Shown in pieces: positions 10,323 to 22,879 of a DNA stretch of 64,000 nt (its first letter is position 1; each line of letters begins with the position of its first letter). A program made the position numbers and the translations under genes. The DNA comes from Erinaceus europaeus (Eukaryota; Chordata; Mammalia; Eulipotyphla; Erinaceidae): NCBI RefSeq assembly GCF_950295315.1, contig NW_026647636.1, positions 1 to 64,000 of the forward strand, given 5' to 3'. Under the pieces are notes generated by a model. It saw only the letters and a program-made list of their open reading frames with translations, was not told the DNA's origin and searched no databases.

Positions 10323-13300
10323 TATTCTTAATTCACTGATCATATTCGTCTAGATTGTCTTGTGTCTAAGTGAGTCAGTTAAGAATTCTCAAGTGTAATT
10401 CTTAACAGTTGTTGTTGTTGTTTGTTTGTTTGTTTTCCCCATGCCTCAATCCATGGGGTGAAACAGGCAGTTGGTAATCCGTTTTTATACTTCAGAGAAT
10501 TTGGCTGTGATTTACCTTCCCTGCAGGCCTTGAGGGTTTTGTTTATTTTTTTAAATTATATGTAGATTTTTCACTTTTTCAGTGACTGGAGATTAAAAGA
10601 GCAGACAGAGATAAGACAAGAACTATAAGATAAGGATGATAAGAGAGAGATAAGAGAGGAAGGAACATGTTTTGGTCACACAAAAGGAAGCAACAAATTG
10701 GGGGTGGACCCCCACATTCTCTCCCCTATTGTCCACTTGCTAATCTAGATTTTACCAAGCAGTGGATCAACAACCAGTTGGTCTTGGAAAGATGAGCTCT
10801 GATGAGGAACCATAGTGTGACCCTCAGTCTTCTCCAATCCCACTTCTAGTTCAGAGCCAGGCATCACCAAATATGACTTTTTGAATTAAGAGAATTTCTT
10901 CCTCACTCCTTTTCCACCCATTGACATGTGTCTATGTTGACCTGTAGCTTAGTGGGCTCTGGTTGCATTTTATTAGGTTTGGGGGTGTTTTTTGTTTTTT
11001 GTTTTTACTTTATCAAGAGCATGATCAGACGCAGCCACTACTCCATAGCCATGCCTACACAAGTACTTCCATAATCCTTTTATTCAGTGTGAAATCACTA
11101 CTGGTATTATAGAGTTAGAAAAGGGTAAAGTAATCTGAATCAGAAACAAATATCTTCATTTGTGAAGGAAATATGAATATGTGAAGCTATTTCATTTAAA
11201 ATTAATACAGTTACTTTAAAAGTAGTCACTGATGACCTAATTAATGTTTTTTAAATCTCTACTTATAAGCATGACATAACACACACACACAACACACACA
11301 AAATGACATCAACATTAATAAGGTTACCTTACTGAACTTATTTATTTTTACTAGATGCAATGAATAAATTATTATTCATAATAATCTAATAGATCTTCTT
11401 TAGTCTATTTTATGCATATGAACATTTATGTACATTTCTAAAAGCATCATTACAAATAAATGCTATAACAGACTTGATAATCTGTTTTGATTTCCATAAC
11501 GTCACATAAGGGACCTCTAAATACTTCTACTAATTGGATACTGAAATTGATGCTAGAATAATGAAATACACTCTAAGGGGTAGATCCAAGCTTTCAGTGG
11601 AAGCTTTTATTATACCCTTAGGTGAAACAACTTTGGACAGCCATGAGCCCCAAAGAATTAAGGGAATTCTCAGGTGTCAGATTCTATAGCAAACTATTCA
11701 TTTCTGTTAAATTGTAGCAGCCTATGATTTGAAACTTGGATATTTTTAGTAGGCCATAACAGTCTCAATTAATTACACTAATTAAAACATTTAATTAAAT
11801 CAATCATTAATCCTTGATTAAATATAAATCAATATCTCATTCCCAAACTTAGATGGTGTTTACAATAAAAAGAAAGGGGATAAGTTCATCAAGTGAAATA
11901 AGACACATTTGAACATTAACTCCAATTTTGCTTTACAAGTGAAATAATATTGTGAGGGTAGCATTAAAATTTATATGTATTATTTTATCTGTAGGCGTTG
12001 CTTTATGATTGATATATAATGAAATATTTTTCTCTGAAATGGTATTGCTTTAGTCTTCACTGGAAAATTGTTCTAGTTGCAATCATTCTGTTTAAATTTT
12101 ACATTTCTCAACATACACGTGGATCACCTTGGTGCTAAGCCAGGAAAGATAATTTCCAAGTTGATTTTCAGAATAATATTATAGAATTAATTCCTTTGGA
12201 GTTGGGATACTTTTTGATATAATGTTTATAGGTTTTATTCAGTGTTTATAGGGGGAGAGGGTTCAAGGACGCTACATTTTTTGAAGACTGCTTACTAAGC
12301 TGAGTAATTGCTCTTTGACCAGTTAAAAATCACGAAAGTATACATACATGATTTGATAGTAAAAATAAATTGATAGTAAACTGAATCAGGCAATATATCT
12401 GCAAAATTAGGTGAAAAGAAGAAAAAAAGAAGCAAAGCTATTTTTTAAACTTTATGCTGTATCACTTCTTCTTCCCTACCAGTCATTAGATATAATACTT
12501 GTTATCCATGAAGCTTGAACATTTTCTTCCACTCTAAGTCCTTATGCTTACTTTATTTTCTTTTTATCATAGACTAAATACTTCAGTTCCTTTAGTTTTT
12601 AAGTTCTTTCAAATTGAGGTACAAGAGACACTCCACGTTATCTGAACTGTAACACTGCTTTCCAGCATTCAATGACTTCTGTAACACAGATCTTGGGGGC
12701 TTCACCTGTTTCTTCAGGAAATTTGAGTTTGTATTATAAATTCCAGTGCAAATTTCCCTAATATTCAATTGCTCCTATTTTTCTTTATCATACTGCACTT
12801 AAAATAATTCCATATATACCTTGTTGTAAAAATATGTGCAATTTTGACATGTATTCAGATGCCTCAGATATTTTACTCTTTCCCAAACTTGAAAGATCCA
12901 TTTGATTTATCAGGTAACCATCAAGAACTCTAAACTATTGTAATTCTGAGAAATGCAACTACTAATAGTAAGCAGAAACCATTTATCAATTTCTTTCTTT
13001 CTTTGGTTTCCAGAAGCAAAACTTCTATATTAGTGCATGTTGAGTCACCATTTAAAATTCTCTTCCCACTTCCTTACACTGCAGTTTTCCAAGAAATTTG
13101 CCAGTTTCTGACACATTATAGTCTCTAGAGAAGAAGCTGAATGTAAATTCATCAAAGTCATATGAGGTCCACTTCTCCAAAGTGGTTTCATTTTGTCAGC
13201 TATAGAGGGTGGGGTATCTACATTAGCCTACACATATCTAACATATTAGTCATTTTTATCTCAATAAAATGTTGAAATGCATATTTAGGCATACATTTTG

Positions 13301-13761
13301 TAAATGTTGCCCACATTAAGCCTTCTTTTCCTTATTTCACTCTTTAACAATGCATAGTCACACATGTATACAGCACAAGATCACATCACCTGAGTATACA
13401 CAAGAGCATTTTAACCTTCTTACTCCCAAGATAATTAAATGGATTAAAAAATATTCTATAATGTTCTTCAGATCGAACATATTTAAAGGATGATCCGAAT
13501 CACTTTAGCATCAATGTCTGCCATTGCAAAGAGTTCTGGGACTTTTTCTGATATGTAAGTGGTAATTGCACTTTTGTCCAATTGACCTATGATGAGTCAA
13601 GAAAATTTATAGACCAGATATAAACTTGGTACAGAAATACAAAGTAAAATTAACTTTACTGATGCAACTTCACCGTACCTAAGAAAACAGTTTTTCAGGA
13701 TTCCTGAGAACATTTATTCCCTCTCTCCCTATCTTTCTCATCACTGAGGCTCACTGTTATA
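10323..13761. other. Gene-free AT-rich stretch
   Basis: The longest stretch without a recognised repeat or gene. No open frame of 60 codons or more is listed between 10124 and 15082 on either strand. It holds short A/T runs and an interrupted CA tract near 11280. Ancient repeats may be present but too diverged to name by eye. Confidence 0.6.
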
Positions 13762-13925
13762 GGTCAGCCTTTTCAGATACACAAAGACAGAGAGACAGAA
13801 CCAGAAACAGTAACAGAAGTAAAGATATCACACCACTAAAGCTTCCTTCAGTATGGTAGGAGTCATGCTCAACCAGGATGTCCTATGATAAAGCAAATGT
13901 ACTATCCAAGTGATCTATCTAGCTA
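13762..13925 (-). mobile_element. Degraded group D SINE
   Basis: The complement reads like the group D pattern: 'gtagatcac...ctggatagt...tttgctttatcat', then 'gaagctttagtggtgtg' and a CT-rich end. It is diverged, and the edges are approximate. Confidence 0.5.
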
Positions 13926-13969
13926 GACCTACTTTCTCTGATTCTTAAGGAAGTCTGCACATTATGTGT

Positions 13970-14152
13970 TCTTTTTAATTAACTTATTTATTTATTGGAT
14001 ATAGACAGACAGAAATCAAGAGGGAAGGAAATGATAGAGAGGGAAAGAGAGAGAGACCTACAACACTGCTTCACCACTCACACTGGGGACTCAAACTTGG
14101 GTCCTTGTGCACTGTAACATGTGCACTCAACCAAGTGTGCCACCACTTACCT
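13970..14152 (-). mobile_element. Group B SINE
   Basis: A/T tail at the left, then 'actgcttcaccactcacac', 'gactcaaacttgggtccttg' (complement of the B-box region) and a head end 'ccaagtgtgccaccactta'. Part of the middle (the usual 'gaagcttcc' block) is deleted. Confidence 0.85.
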
Positions 14153-15226
14153 CTGAATTATGCTTTCTGTATTGAAATTACCACATGTACTTTCTTTTAG
14201 AGCGCTACAATTTATTTTTCTTTCTGGTTATACTATCTCCAGAGGTTTCATGCTGTACCCTAAATAATACTCCTCCTTCAAATAATACTATTTGCCATTT
14301 AAAGAACAACTTTATCCCATCTTATTAAATAATTAACATATCTCAAAATTATCTCAGTATAAGTAGCTATGTTAGGTTTACTCTTTTGACTTATTGTGAC
14401 ATAACTAGAATTTTTAGCACAAATCTTCTATTATCAGATTGCATTAACCATTAAATTTTCCACCACATTTAATAATGACAGGAAGACATTGATTTACATA
14501 GTGTATTTTATTTATTTCTTTAGAGCATTTACACATTTATTTGTGAGATATATTCATAGCCATGCTATGATTTTTTATAGGTCCTTTCAGTTTCTGCCCT
14601 CTAGACACTGATAGCACCTACCATTGCAAGAAACAAGGAAGAAAGCATAACTTCTCATTTATTTATTTTATTACTCTTTGAAATATTTGATTTTTTATTG
14701 AGGCTATTACTGAATATACTACCATTAAGTCTATTTTGGGAGGCTTGAGAGAGAAAATGCCAACTTTCTACTTCTTAGCTCCTGCTTATATATTTTCCCC
14801 ACCCTTTTACTTTAGCAAACTCTTTCATAAATATATAGATATGAACGTGAGTTTTTAAAAAAATGCAATGTTTTTGATGTGTCTGGTTCACATCAAAAAT
14901 GTGTTATGATCATGAGAGAAAGAGAAAGTAAATATTCTCCCCATCATTCATTGAGATTTATTCATTTTTGTTTTTATAATTCAGTGTCAGGCATCAAATC
15001 CAGGTCCTCAGACATGTAAAACAGGGTCCTCTGATTCACTTCCTTATTGATATCCTTGGATATGCTTAATTGTGAATACATTTACAGAGAAAGAGACATT
15101 GAGAAATACAGGGAATGAAGAAAATTGACAGACCATTGAAAGGTACCTAGATTAAATCCTGAGTGGATTTCCCATGACCTTACATCACAATAGAGGAAGT
15201 ATGGTCTCTGTTGACTAGAAAATTTC
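14153..15226. other. Gene-free stretch
   Basis: AT-rich, no convincing ORF. 14985-15050 contains 'atcaaatccaggtcctcag', which may be a decayed minus-strand tRNA-SINE head, but too little matches to call it. Confidence 0.5.
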
Positions 15227-15335
15227 AGGTAGTGCACCTGGTTAAGCGCACACATTACAGTGCACAAGGACTTCAGCTTCAAGCCTCTGGTCCCCACCTG
15301 CACGGGAAAAGCTTCATGAGTGGTGAAACAAGGAT

Positions 15336-15376
<41 letters not shown>

Positions 15377-15451
15377 CCTCCCTCCCTCCGTTCCTCTCAA
15401 TGTCTCCCTGTCTCTATCCAAAAATAAATAAATAAAAATATTTATAAAAAA
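15227..15451 (+). mobile_element. Group B SINE
   Basis: The head 'aggtagtgcacctggttaag' is followed by 'tggtccccacctgca', 'gaaaagcttcatgagtggtg', a CT-rich stretch expanded to (TC)n, and an AAATA tail. Near-perfect duplications agaaaatttc (15217-15226) and agaaagtttc (15452-15461) flank it. Confidence 0.92.
15341..15369. repeat. (TC)n within the SINE CT-rich region
   Basis: About 14 TC units, grown from the CT-rich middle of the SINE. Confidence 0.95.
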
Positions 15452-15461
15452 AGAAAGTTTC

Positions 15462-16705
15462 TATGTAAATTGTAATTTATGGTCTTTCAGATTATCTAAG
15501 CACTTTATCACTCCAACTGTCTGATCCTACTACTGAATTACTTTAGTGGAAATAATTCAACCTAAATCGTAATAATAGTAGCATATTTTTTATATATAAG
15601 ACAATGTATATTGGTTTCCTCTATGGGCCTTTAGGTTTTTTTTTTTTCTTCTTTTAATGCCAGTTGTTTCTTGATTTATTGTTTCTGTGTTGTAAGAATC
15701 ATTTAACTCATTCCAAAACCTTTGTTTTTAGCATATCCAGCACTAGAGTTATGTTAGCCAGTATGTGATCCTATACAGCTAAGCCTTCAGGAGGCATCTT
15801 GTTCCAAGCAACTGGAGACGATAATTTAAGTGACACTTCGAAGTTATGAGTCTTAGATGACTGTTTTCAGCACTGTCTGGTTCTGATCACTGCTTTTCTT
15901 TGCCTTTAGCTATAATGTAATAGTTTTTAAGTCATAAGAAATGCAACACAATGGAATATTTATAAAAAAGATATGAAATATTTGAACTACTCAAGAGAAG
16001 CAGAAACTAATCAGACATTGCACAGTAAAATTAAGATTTCTGTTGATATTTATGTTTAATGATTTTTCATTTATTTTGTTTAATTATGAATGCCATGTTT
16101 TAATTTTGAATTAACACAATTATGTTTTTCAAATATTTTTAATGTACCATTAATCTTGAGATTCAGTGTGCCTTATTTACATATTTCACTGGTCACATGA
16201 AAACCATACAAGATTAGTACTGGTACAATAAATTCTTTATCAGTAAAAATACAAGGCATGTGGTGAAGCACCAAGCTAATATCAAACAACTGGTAAGGGC
16301 TTGAGAGAAAACTTGAGGTTGAGTTTCCCTCACTGACTAACAATTCCATGTTTTAAATTATTATGTTGTTCATAGCACAGCCTCTCAAAATATGAACTTA
16401 CTAGTTCTATTCTATAGGTCGATTTTCCTAGAATATTTAGCATTTGCTATTTAATTTTTGTTTTGCATGATGCCACTGATAGGTTAACCTAACTGGAAAA
16501 ATGAAGTTCAAAGGCTACAACCAGTGTTTTGAATTAGAGTCTACTCATATTAATGTTATATCTCAGTTATATTATATCTCTGAGCACTGTAAATAATACC
16601 TGAAGTTAATTTTTTATTGTTTATTTTATTTTTATTGCTTCCACTGTTATAGCCGAGACTTATTGCCAGCACTAAGAATCCACCACTCTTGGTGGCCATT
16701 TTATC
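15462..16705. other. Gene-free AT-rich stretch
   Basis: No repeat family or coding signal recognised. Several short T and A runs, and scattered short ORFs only. Confidence 0.55.
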
Positions 16706-16935
16706 CCTCCCTCCCTCCCTTCCTTCCTTCCTTCCTTCCTTCCTTCCTTCCTTCCTTCCTTCCTTCTTTCTTTCTTTCTTTCCTTCCTTCCTTCCCTCCC
16801 TCCGTCCTTCTTCTCCTTTCTTTCTTTCTTTCTTTCTTTCTCTCTCTCTCTCTTCCTTTCTTTCCTTCCTCTTTCTTTCTTTCTTTCCTTCTTTCTTTAT
16901 ATTTCTCTCTTTCTTTATCTCTTTCTTTTTTCTTT
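16706..16935. repeat. Polypyrimidine tract of TTCC, TTTC and TC units
   Basis: About 230 bases of almost pure pyrimidine on the + strand, changing from (TTCC)n to (TTTC)n to (TC)n and back. It lies at the 3' tail side of the adjacent minus-strand SINE. It produces long artificial ORFs on both strands. Confidence 0.96.
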
Positions 16936-16937
16936 CA

Positions 16938-17134
16938 TTATTTATCTTTTTATTTGATAGAACAGATATAGAGGTGGAGGGGTGGAAAGGGAGAGAGAAA
17001 AAGACACACTTGTAGACATGCTTTACTATTCGTGAAGCTTCCCCTCTGCTCATGGAAAGCAGAGGCGTGCGCTCAGGTTTTTGAGCATAATAATGTGTGC
17101 TCAAATAGGTGTGTACTGCATGCCCTCTCCCCAT
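16938..17134 (-). mobile_element. Group B SINE, diverged
   Basis: The complement shows the order head, 'gaagcttcc' block, and CT-rich middle (as GA-rich on +). The head end near 'gtgtgtactgcatgccc' is altered. Confidence 0.65.
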
Positions 17135-17204
17135 GAAGTCGATTTTTCATGCCCACTTCTTTTATTGTTGTATACCCAATAGATATGAAATTGTACTTTT
17201 TTAA

Positions 17205-17385
17205 AAACTTATTTATTTAGAATAGAGACAGAAATTGAGAGGGTATGGGGAGAAAGAGAGACACCTATTGTACTGCTTCACTGCTTATGAAGCTTACACC
17301 ATTCAGGTGGGGATCTAGAGCTTGAACCTGGGTCCTTATGCATTGTAATGTGTGCACTCATTCATAAGCATGATCACTTCCTTTC
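17205..17385 (-). mobile_element. Group B SINE
   Basis: The sequence 'atttagaatagagacagaaattgagaggg' pattern, then 'tactgcttcactgcttatg', 'ttgaacctgggtccttatgc' and 'atgtgtgcactca' form the group B order on the minus strand. Confidence 0.82.
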
Positions 17386-17533
17386 CCTGAAATTCTACTT
17401 TTTTAAAGGTTAATTGGCTGCACTTTTTTTCTTGCAAGCAAATAAGTAATTATGATAACCCTATGAATTTCTTCAGAATGCCTTACATTTACTTTGAATC
17501 AATATTGTAGAACTTTAAAGATAACACACTATA

Positions 17534-17809
17534 GGGAGTCTGGCAGTAGTGCAACGGGTTAAGCGCACGTGGTGCAAAGTGCAAGGACCGGCATAAGGAT
17601 CAAGCCCCAGGGTCCCCATCTGCATGGAAATCACTTTACAGGGCAGTGAAGCAGGTCTGCAGGTGCCTCTCTTTCTCTCCCCATCTCTGTCTTCCCCTCC
17701 TCTCTCCATTTCTCTCTGTCCTATCCAACAATGATGACAACAATAATAACTACAACAAGAAGACAACTAGGGCAACAAAAGGGAATAAATAAATATTTAA
17801 AAAGGTAAT
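17534..17809 (+). mobile_element. Group A SINE
   Basis: Complete copy from 'gggagtctggcagtagtgca' (A box) to an AAATAAATATTT tail. The B box is degraded ('gatcaagcccc'). The perfect 14-bp duplication aaagataacacact lies at 17517-17530 and 17810-17823. Confidence 0.95.
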
Positions 17810-17934
17810 AAAGATAACACACTGTAATAAAATATATTAGCATAAAATTTGATTTATTGATTTAGATTGAAGCTATGGAAAGACCCAGTTCCTGAATTAA
17901 ACTATTACCAGCACACTAGAAACTTTCTTTTTAA

Positions 17935-18082
17935 AAATATTTTCTTTTATTTTAGAGAGCGAGAGAGACTAGAACACTATTCATCTCTGATTTAAGGTGG
18001 TGCTTGGCGATTCAACTTGGGACCTTGGAGACCCAGGCATGAGAGTCTTCTGTGATAACCATTATGCTGTCTCCTCAGCCTA
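17935..18082 (-). mobile_element. Group C SINE
   Basis: The complement begins 'ggctgaggagacagcataat', then 'gactctcatgcctgggtctc', 'aggtcccaagttgaatc' (B-box region) and a short CT-rich end. This is a second tRNA-like head type, different from groups A and B. Confidence 0.8.
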
Positions 18083-18424
18083 AAACCTTCTTCAAGTTTC
18101 CTGCCAATAACTTTCATTTTCTTCAGTCTTATGTGAACTTTCAATCCATACACTGATTTTGCTTGATTTCAAATTTTGCATAAAGTAACACATAATGTCC
18201 CCTTTAATATGGCTTCATTGACTATTATCTTAGTTTAGTACTCATGTTGCTTTAACTTATAGTTCATTCTTTTTGACATGCCATACACTGTAGGTAAATA
18301 CAACTATCCATTCTAGTGTTGATAAATAATTCAATTGTTTTTTTTCCTTTTTGAGCAATTATTAATAAAATAATAATAATTCTAATTTTAGTGAATACTT
18401 ATAGAAATCCCCATTGATTATAGT
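18083..18424. other. Gene-free stretch
   Basis: About 340 AT-rich bases with no recognised feature apart from the left duplication of the next SINE. Confidence 0.5.
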
Positions 18425-18721
18425 ATTTTTTTAAAAAATTATTTATTTATTCCCTTTTGTTGCCCTTGTTGTTTTATTGTTGTAGTTATTACTGTTGTTG
18501 TTATTGATGTCGTTGTTGTTGGGTAGGAAAGAGAGAAATGGAGAGAGGAAGGGAAGACAGAGATGGGGAGAGAAAGAGAGGCACCTGCAGACCTGCTTCA
18601 CTGCTTGTGAATCGACTCCCCTGCAGGTGGGGAGCCTGGGGCTCAAACCAGGATTCTTACACTGGTCCTTGCGTTTTGCGCCACTTGCGTTTAACCCGCT
18701 GCGCTACCACCGGACTCCCCA
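18425..18721 (-). mobile_element. Group A SINE
   Basis: Complete minus-strand copy with the tail at the left and head end 'gcgctaccaccggactcccc' at the right. The short duplication attatagt lies at 18417-18424 and 18722-18729. Confidence 0.92.
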
Positions 18722-18729
18722 ATTATAGT

Positions 18730-19295
18730 CTGATATTCAACTTAATTAGATTATTTTTTGAATTTAACCAACTGGTATATTTTGGCATCCATCAATAATG
18801 TACAAGAAATTTGTATATTGTCATCAACACTTAGTTTTGCCATTCTACCTTCCAAATAACTCTTCAAGTAATTGTTTAGCAATTTCTAACCATTGTATAT
18901 AAACATGAATTCATTTGAGTTTGGCCCTCACCATACTGGTTGAAACTTCCTTGCCATGTTATCTTTCCTTCTCTCCCTTTACTTCTCTCTTCCTGTGTGG
19001 AAAAAAAAGTGCCAAATGATGAAGTCTCTGCAATAAACAAACAAAACAAAACAAAACAAAACAAAACAAAAAAAAGGAATATGAATACATATGATAATGC
19101 AGTTGAACACATATTTTTAAATTCTTTGGATCAGAACTTTTTCAGTTCTCTTGACCATTTTTCAATTGACGTAGACACAGTCTATCTTCTATCTATTGCA
19201 TGTTCTATAGATTTTATCCTATATTCAGCAGCTTGTATTTCCATTCTTTTAGTTGTGTATACTGAAGAAAGGAATACCAATAATGAGCATGGGGG
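18730..19295. other. Gene-free stretch with (AAAAC)n
   Basis: Only simple sequence is recognised: (AAAAC)n at 19034-19075. ORFs here (78 and 139 codons) run through this repeat or into the next SINE and look like chance. Confidence 0.55.
19034..19075. repeat. (AAAAC)n simple repeat
   Basis: About eight units, ending in a pure A run. Confidence 0.95.
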
Positions 19296-19465
19296 TGGGG
19301 TGGGGCAAGTGCTAATTCACCTGGTAGAGTGCATGCTTTACTATGCAGGATGGCCCTGATTCTCACCTGTAATGGGGAGCTTCAGGAGTGGTGGAATAAT
19401 GCTACAAGTGTCACTCCTCCATCTCATTCTCTCTCTTTCAGCTTCTATCAAAAAAAACTAATAAT
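19296..19465 (+). mobile_element. Group D SINE
   Basis: Pattern 'tcacctggtagagtgcatgc', 'tttactatgcaggatggccc', then 'gggagcttcaggagtggtgg', a CT-rich part and an A-rich end. The head is tRNA-like (A-box core 'tggtagagtgc'). Confidence 0.7.
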
Positions 19466-20134
19466 AATAGTGATGAAATTATGCAGGTTCTGAGCCCTAG
19501 AAGTAACTCTGATGGGAAAAAATAATTTAATAATAAGAATTTGGAATTATGGTATTTTTTCAGTGAGAGCATAAATGTGCTTTCTAAAGAGTAGTTTTTT
19601 ATGAATGATGTACCTGAAAATATCCTGATACTGGTATTTCTATTTCATGTAAGAAAATTATCAGAGTGGCAAATTAAAGTGACTGTAAATAAGTTCAAGT
19701 TGCATTACTCAATCCAAATTAAAGAAAAAAATACAAATGAATATCTAGAAGTAGTATTTCAGTTTGAACATTATGTTCACTAATATGTAGCAGTTCCAAT
19801 TTTGTTCTTGAAAAAAATCACTCATTCAAGAGAACTTATTTATATAACAACATACTTAGAAATTTTGACTAGTATTGAGCTATTTTATTCTTTGTAAACC
19901 AAGGAATATGCATTTTTCTCAACTACATGAAATATATACCATATCATTTCCCAGCTCTTTAAGTATTTCTAATACTTCCATGTAGTTTTTTCTTTCCAAT
20001 TTGAGGCTACTTCAGAAGACTTGAAACTTTAAGTTTTCTTTGAGAATAAAATTTTTGTGGCACTTCTATGAAATGTACTTAATCCTTTCCTCTGAAGAAT
20101 ACCAGCGAAAACAACTTCATTTTATTATTTATTT
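19466..20134. other. Gene-free stretch
   Basis: AT-rich. A 60-codon ORF at 19601-19783 has no recognisable motif and AT-driven composition; I do not call it a gene. Confidence 0.5.
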
Positions 20135-20305
20135 TTATTATATCATATTTATTTAATGGATAGAGATAGCCATAAATCGAGAGGGAAGGGGAGATAGAGA
20201 GTGAGAGAGACAGAGAGATACCCACAACCCTACTTCACCACTCGTGAAGCTTCCTGCCTGCAAGTGGGGATCAGGAGCTTGAACCTGGGACCTTGCTGGC
20301 TCCGG
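20135..20305 (-). mobile_element. Group B SINE, head truncated
   Basis: Shows the GA-rich complement of the CT-rich middle, 'cttcaccactcgtgaagctt', then 'tcaggagcttgaacctggga', and stops near the B-box region. The outer head is missing. Confidence 0.85.
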
Positions 20306-20439
20306 AAAGCAACTTCTTAATCTCTTAGTCAAATCTAATTAAGTTCCTAATAACATTTATTTTATACTGTCCCTCAGCACACCATTTTATATTTTTAATT
20401 TGATATTATAAGGAATTATATATTTGTGAGCGTGAGTTC

Positions 20440-20480
<41 letters not shown>

Positions 20481-20958
20481 ATTAGAGATTGATTCTAAGG
20501 TTGTTCTTGACACTAGAGGTAAAAATGCATTTCAACTTGTAGAATAATGTCAGATAATCTGAATACATTACAATAAATATTTATTTCCAGTGCAGTTGCT
20601 GAAAGCAGCCAATATTTTACTATTAATTAACCAAAATCATGAATCAGAATTCAAGAAGCAAAAATGCAATACAAGTATCAATCATGGCAAAATTATCTCA
20701 CTTCCTGCCAAGGTTCTCAATTACTTAAACAGTAAATCAATCACAGCTGTTTGACATGGACCAAGAAGGAGCAAGAAAATCATTGAATATATTGCATATG
20801 TTGACAGCAATTCTACTATTAACCCTTAATTTCACTATTAAGCCTCAGTCAGACGAGATTAGGGTGTTATGTCACAAAACAAGATAGATGAAGAATCAGA
20901 ATTCAGACACAGACTTATAAAACAACAAGCCTCACAGACACTAACATCAGTCCTTCCT
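20306..20958. other. Gene-free stretch with (GT)n
   Basis: Contains (GT)n at 20446-20480. 20580-20900 is less AT-repetitive than its surroundings, without a coding signal. Confidence 0.5.
20446..20480. repeat. (GT)n microsatellite
   Basis: About 15 GT units, then a TATGT ending. Confidence 0.95.
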
Positions 20959-20971
20959 AGAAAGGGATAGG

Positions 20972-21178
20972 CAGTCTAGGTAGTGGCATTCCTGGTTGAG
21001 CACACATGTTGCAATGCACAAGGGCCCTGGTTCAAGCCCCCAGTCCTCACCTACAGGTGTAAATTTTGTAAGTGGTGAAGAAGTGCTGCAGGTGTCTCTC
21101 TCCCTTTCTATTTCCCTGCTTTCTTCCAATTTCTGGATATCTCTACACAATAAATAAAGATAATATTTTTTTTAAAAA
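20972..21178 (+). mobile_element. Group B SINE
   Basis: Head 'aggtagtggcattcctggtt', then B-box region 'ggttcaagcccccag', 'tcctcacctacagg', a CT-rich middle and a tail 'aataaataaagataat'. Imperfect duplications agaaagggatagg (20959-20971) and ggaaaggaatagg (21179-21191) flank it. Confidence 0.92.
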
Positions 21179-21191
21179 GGAAAGGAATAGG

Positions 21192-21655
21192 TTATCTGAA
21201 TATAATGGTATTTGAACAGTTTGTGAAAAGTCTAGGAATTCTATAGAAAATGTAGTAATCTGTTCTCAGCATGGAGTGTCTATGGAACTTTTACACAGTA
21301 TTTCTGGAACACACACAAGAAAATGGGTCTAATTTATAGAATATGGTTCTGTCTTGGAGAGTTAATACATCGAAATTACACCAAGTAATTTAAGAATAAG
21401 CTTTATATTAGAACTAGTCAGAGGCAGGTCATGAAATTTCATTTTGCTTAACAGTCTGTTATTAAGAGTAACTTAATGACTACAGCAGAAATAGAAAGAT
21501 ACATAACTGTCTGTCCCCAGAAATGTAATATCTATCATCCTTTATTATTTACTAACCCCACCAGAGTGGTAAAATTGTTAAATTCTATGAGCCTATGTTG
21601 ATGACCATTCAAACCCCATAGTTTACACTTTAACTCACTCTTACAAACATATTTT
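21192..21655. other. Gene-free stretch
   Basis: No repeat family or coding signal recognised. Confidence 0.5.
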
Positions 21656-21842
21656 ATTGGGCTAGCAAGACAACATAATGGCTATCCAAAATAAATAAAT
21701 AAATAAAACTTTCACAGCTGAGGCTCTGCAGTCCCAGGTTCAATCCCCAGCAACCCCATAAACCAAAGTGGAGCTGTGTCTGGTCTTTCTCTCTGCATGT
21801 CTCTCTTTCATTAAAATAAAATAAAATAAATGAAATATTAAA
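21656..21842 (+). mobile_element. Group C SINE with an internal AAAT expansion
   Basis: 'gctagcaagacaacataatgg' pattern, then an AAATA run inside the tRNA-like head, then 'gaggctctgcagtcccagg', 'ttcaatccccagcaaccc', a CT-rich end and an (AAAAT)n tail. The internal AAATA run is unusual and may be a small insertion. Confidence 0.82.
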
Positions 21843-21857
21843 AATATGTTATTTATG

Positions 21858-22050
21858 TATATACTTATTTATTTTGGATAGAGACAGTGGGAAGTTGAGA
21901 GTGGTAAGAGCATAGGGGAGAGAGAAACCTAAAGTACTGTTTTACCACTCTTGAAACTTCCTTCCCCAAGGTGGGGACCAGGGGTTTGAATCTGAGTCCT
22001 TGTGCACTATAGTACGTGTACTTTACCAGATGTAACACCACTGGTCCTAT
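21858..22050 (-). mobile_element. Group B SINE
   Basis: Minus-strand order: 'ttattttggatagagacagt', GA-rich part, 'tttaccactcttgaaacttc', 'gtggggaccaggggtttgaa', and head end near 'gatgtaacaccactggtcc'. Confidence 0.85.
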
Positions 22051-22284
22051 ATAACTTAGTCTTGGTGTTAAGTAGTCTAAGGAATTGGACAAATGTATAC
22101 TGACACATATTCATCACTATAATACTAGATAATGAAAATCATCTAAATTTCATAAGCTTCTGGAAGAATACAAACAATACAAAATCATTAGTTACAGTCA
22201 AATCAAACAAGATTACCTATGAAATTTAATGTATCCAGTTACCAGAAAGTGATAATGCTAATAAAAAAAAAGTGATAATTCGAA

Positions 22285-22560
22285 ATCATTGCTAAGGGAA
22301 TATTACTCAGCTGTAAGAATTTTTGAAATAATCTCATTTGCTATAACTTGGATGGAACTTGAAGATACTGGCTAAGTGAGATAAGCAAGAAAGGTGGAAT
22401 GGATGACTTCACCTATAGGTGGAACTAATAAAAACAAAGAAAGTCAGCCTAGGAGATGACAGAAAGTGGAGAAAGTGTGTTCTCAATCACTCTGATTCAT
22501 GGCATTGCATGTGACAGAGTGAACCTCTGATTCTCTGTCCCTCCTTTTTCTCACAAATAA
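22285..22560 (+). mobile_element. Old L1 3' end fragment
   Basis: 22300-22430 matches the end of ORF2: 'tattactcagctgtaag', 'ataacttggatggaacttga', 'aagtgagataagcaagaaag', equivalent to 8640-8760 in L1-A. The part to 22560 is probably its 3'UTR. Confidence 0.65.
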
Positions 22561-22588
22561 ATAACTTCTAAAAACTTTAAAGAATCAA

Positions 22589-22861
22589 GAGTCGGGAGAT
22601 CGCACAGCGGGTTAAGCACAGGTGGCTTCGAAGCTCAAAGACCTGAGGAAGAATCCCGGTTCAAGGCCCTGGCTCCCCACCTGCAGAGGAGTCTTTTCAC
22701 AGGTGGTGAAGCAGGTCTACAGGTGTCTGTCTTTCTCTCCCCCTCTCCATCTTCCCTCCTCTCTCCATTTCTCTCTGTCCTATCCAACAATGATGATAAC
22801 AATAATAACTATAACAATAAAAAACAAGGACAACAAAAGAGAGTAAATATTTATTTATTTT
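22589..22861 (+). mobile_element. Group A SINE
   Basis: Head 'gagtcgggagatcgcacagc', B box 'ggttcaaggccc', a CT-rich middle and an AAC/AAT tail. The perfect 13-bp duplication tttaaagaatcaa lies at 22576-22588 and 22862-22874. Confidence 0.95.
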
Positions 22862-22879
22862 TTTAAAGAATCAAAGAGA

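Noticed and set aside
16556..17134. 192-codon Lys/Glu/Arg-rich frame and its antisense partners
   Set aside because: Produced by the TTCC/TTTC polypyrimidine tract; no motif and no conservation expected.
17534..17620. tRNA gene suggested by A- and B-box-like motifs
   Set aside because: Part of a SINE head: no full cloverleaf, CT-rich body and AT-rich tail follow, and target duplications flank it. The same applies to the heads of the other SINEs.
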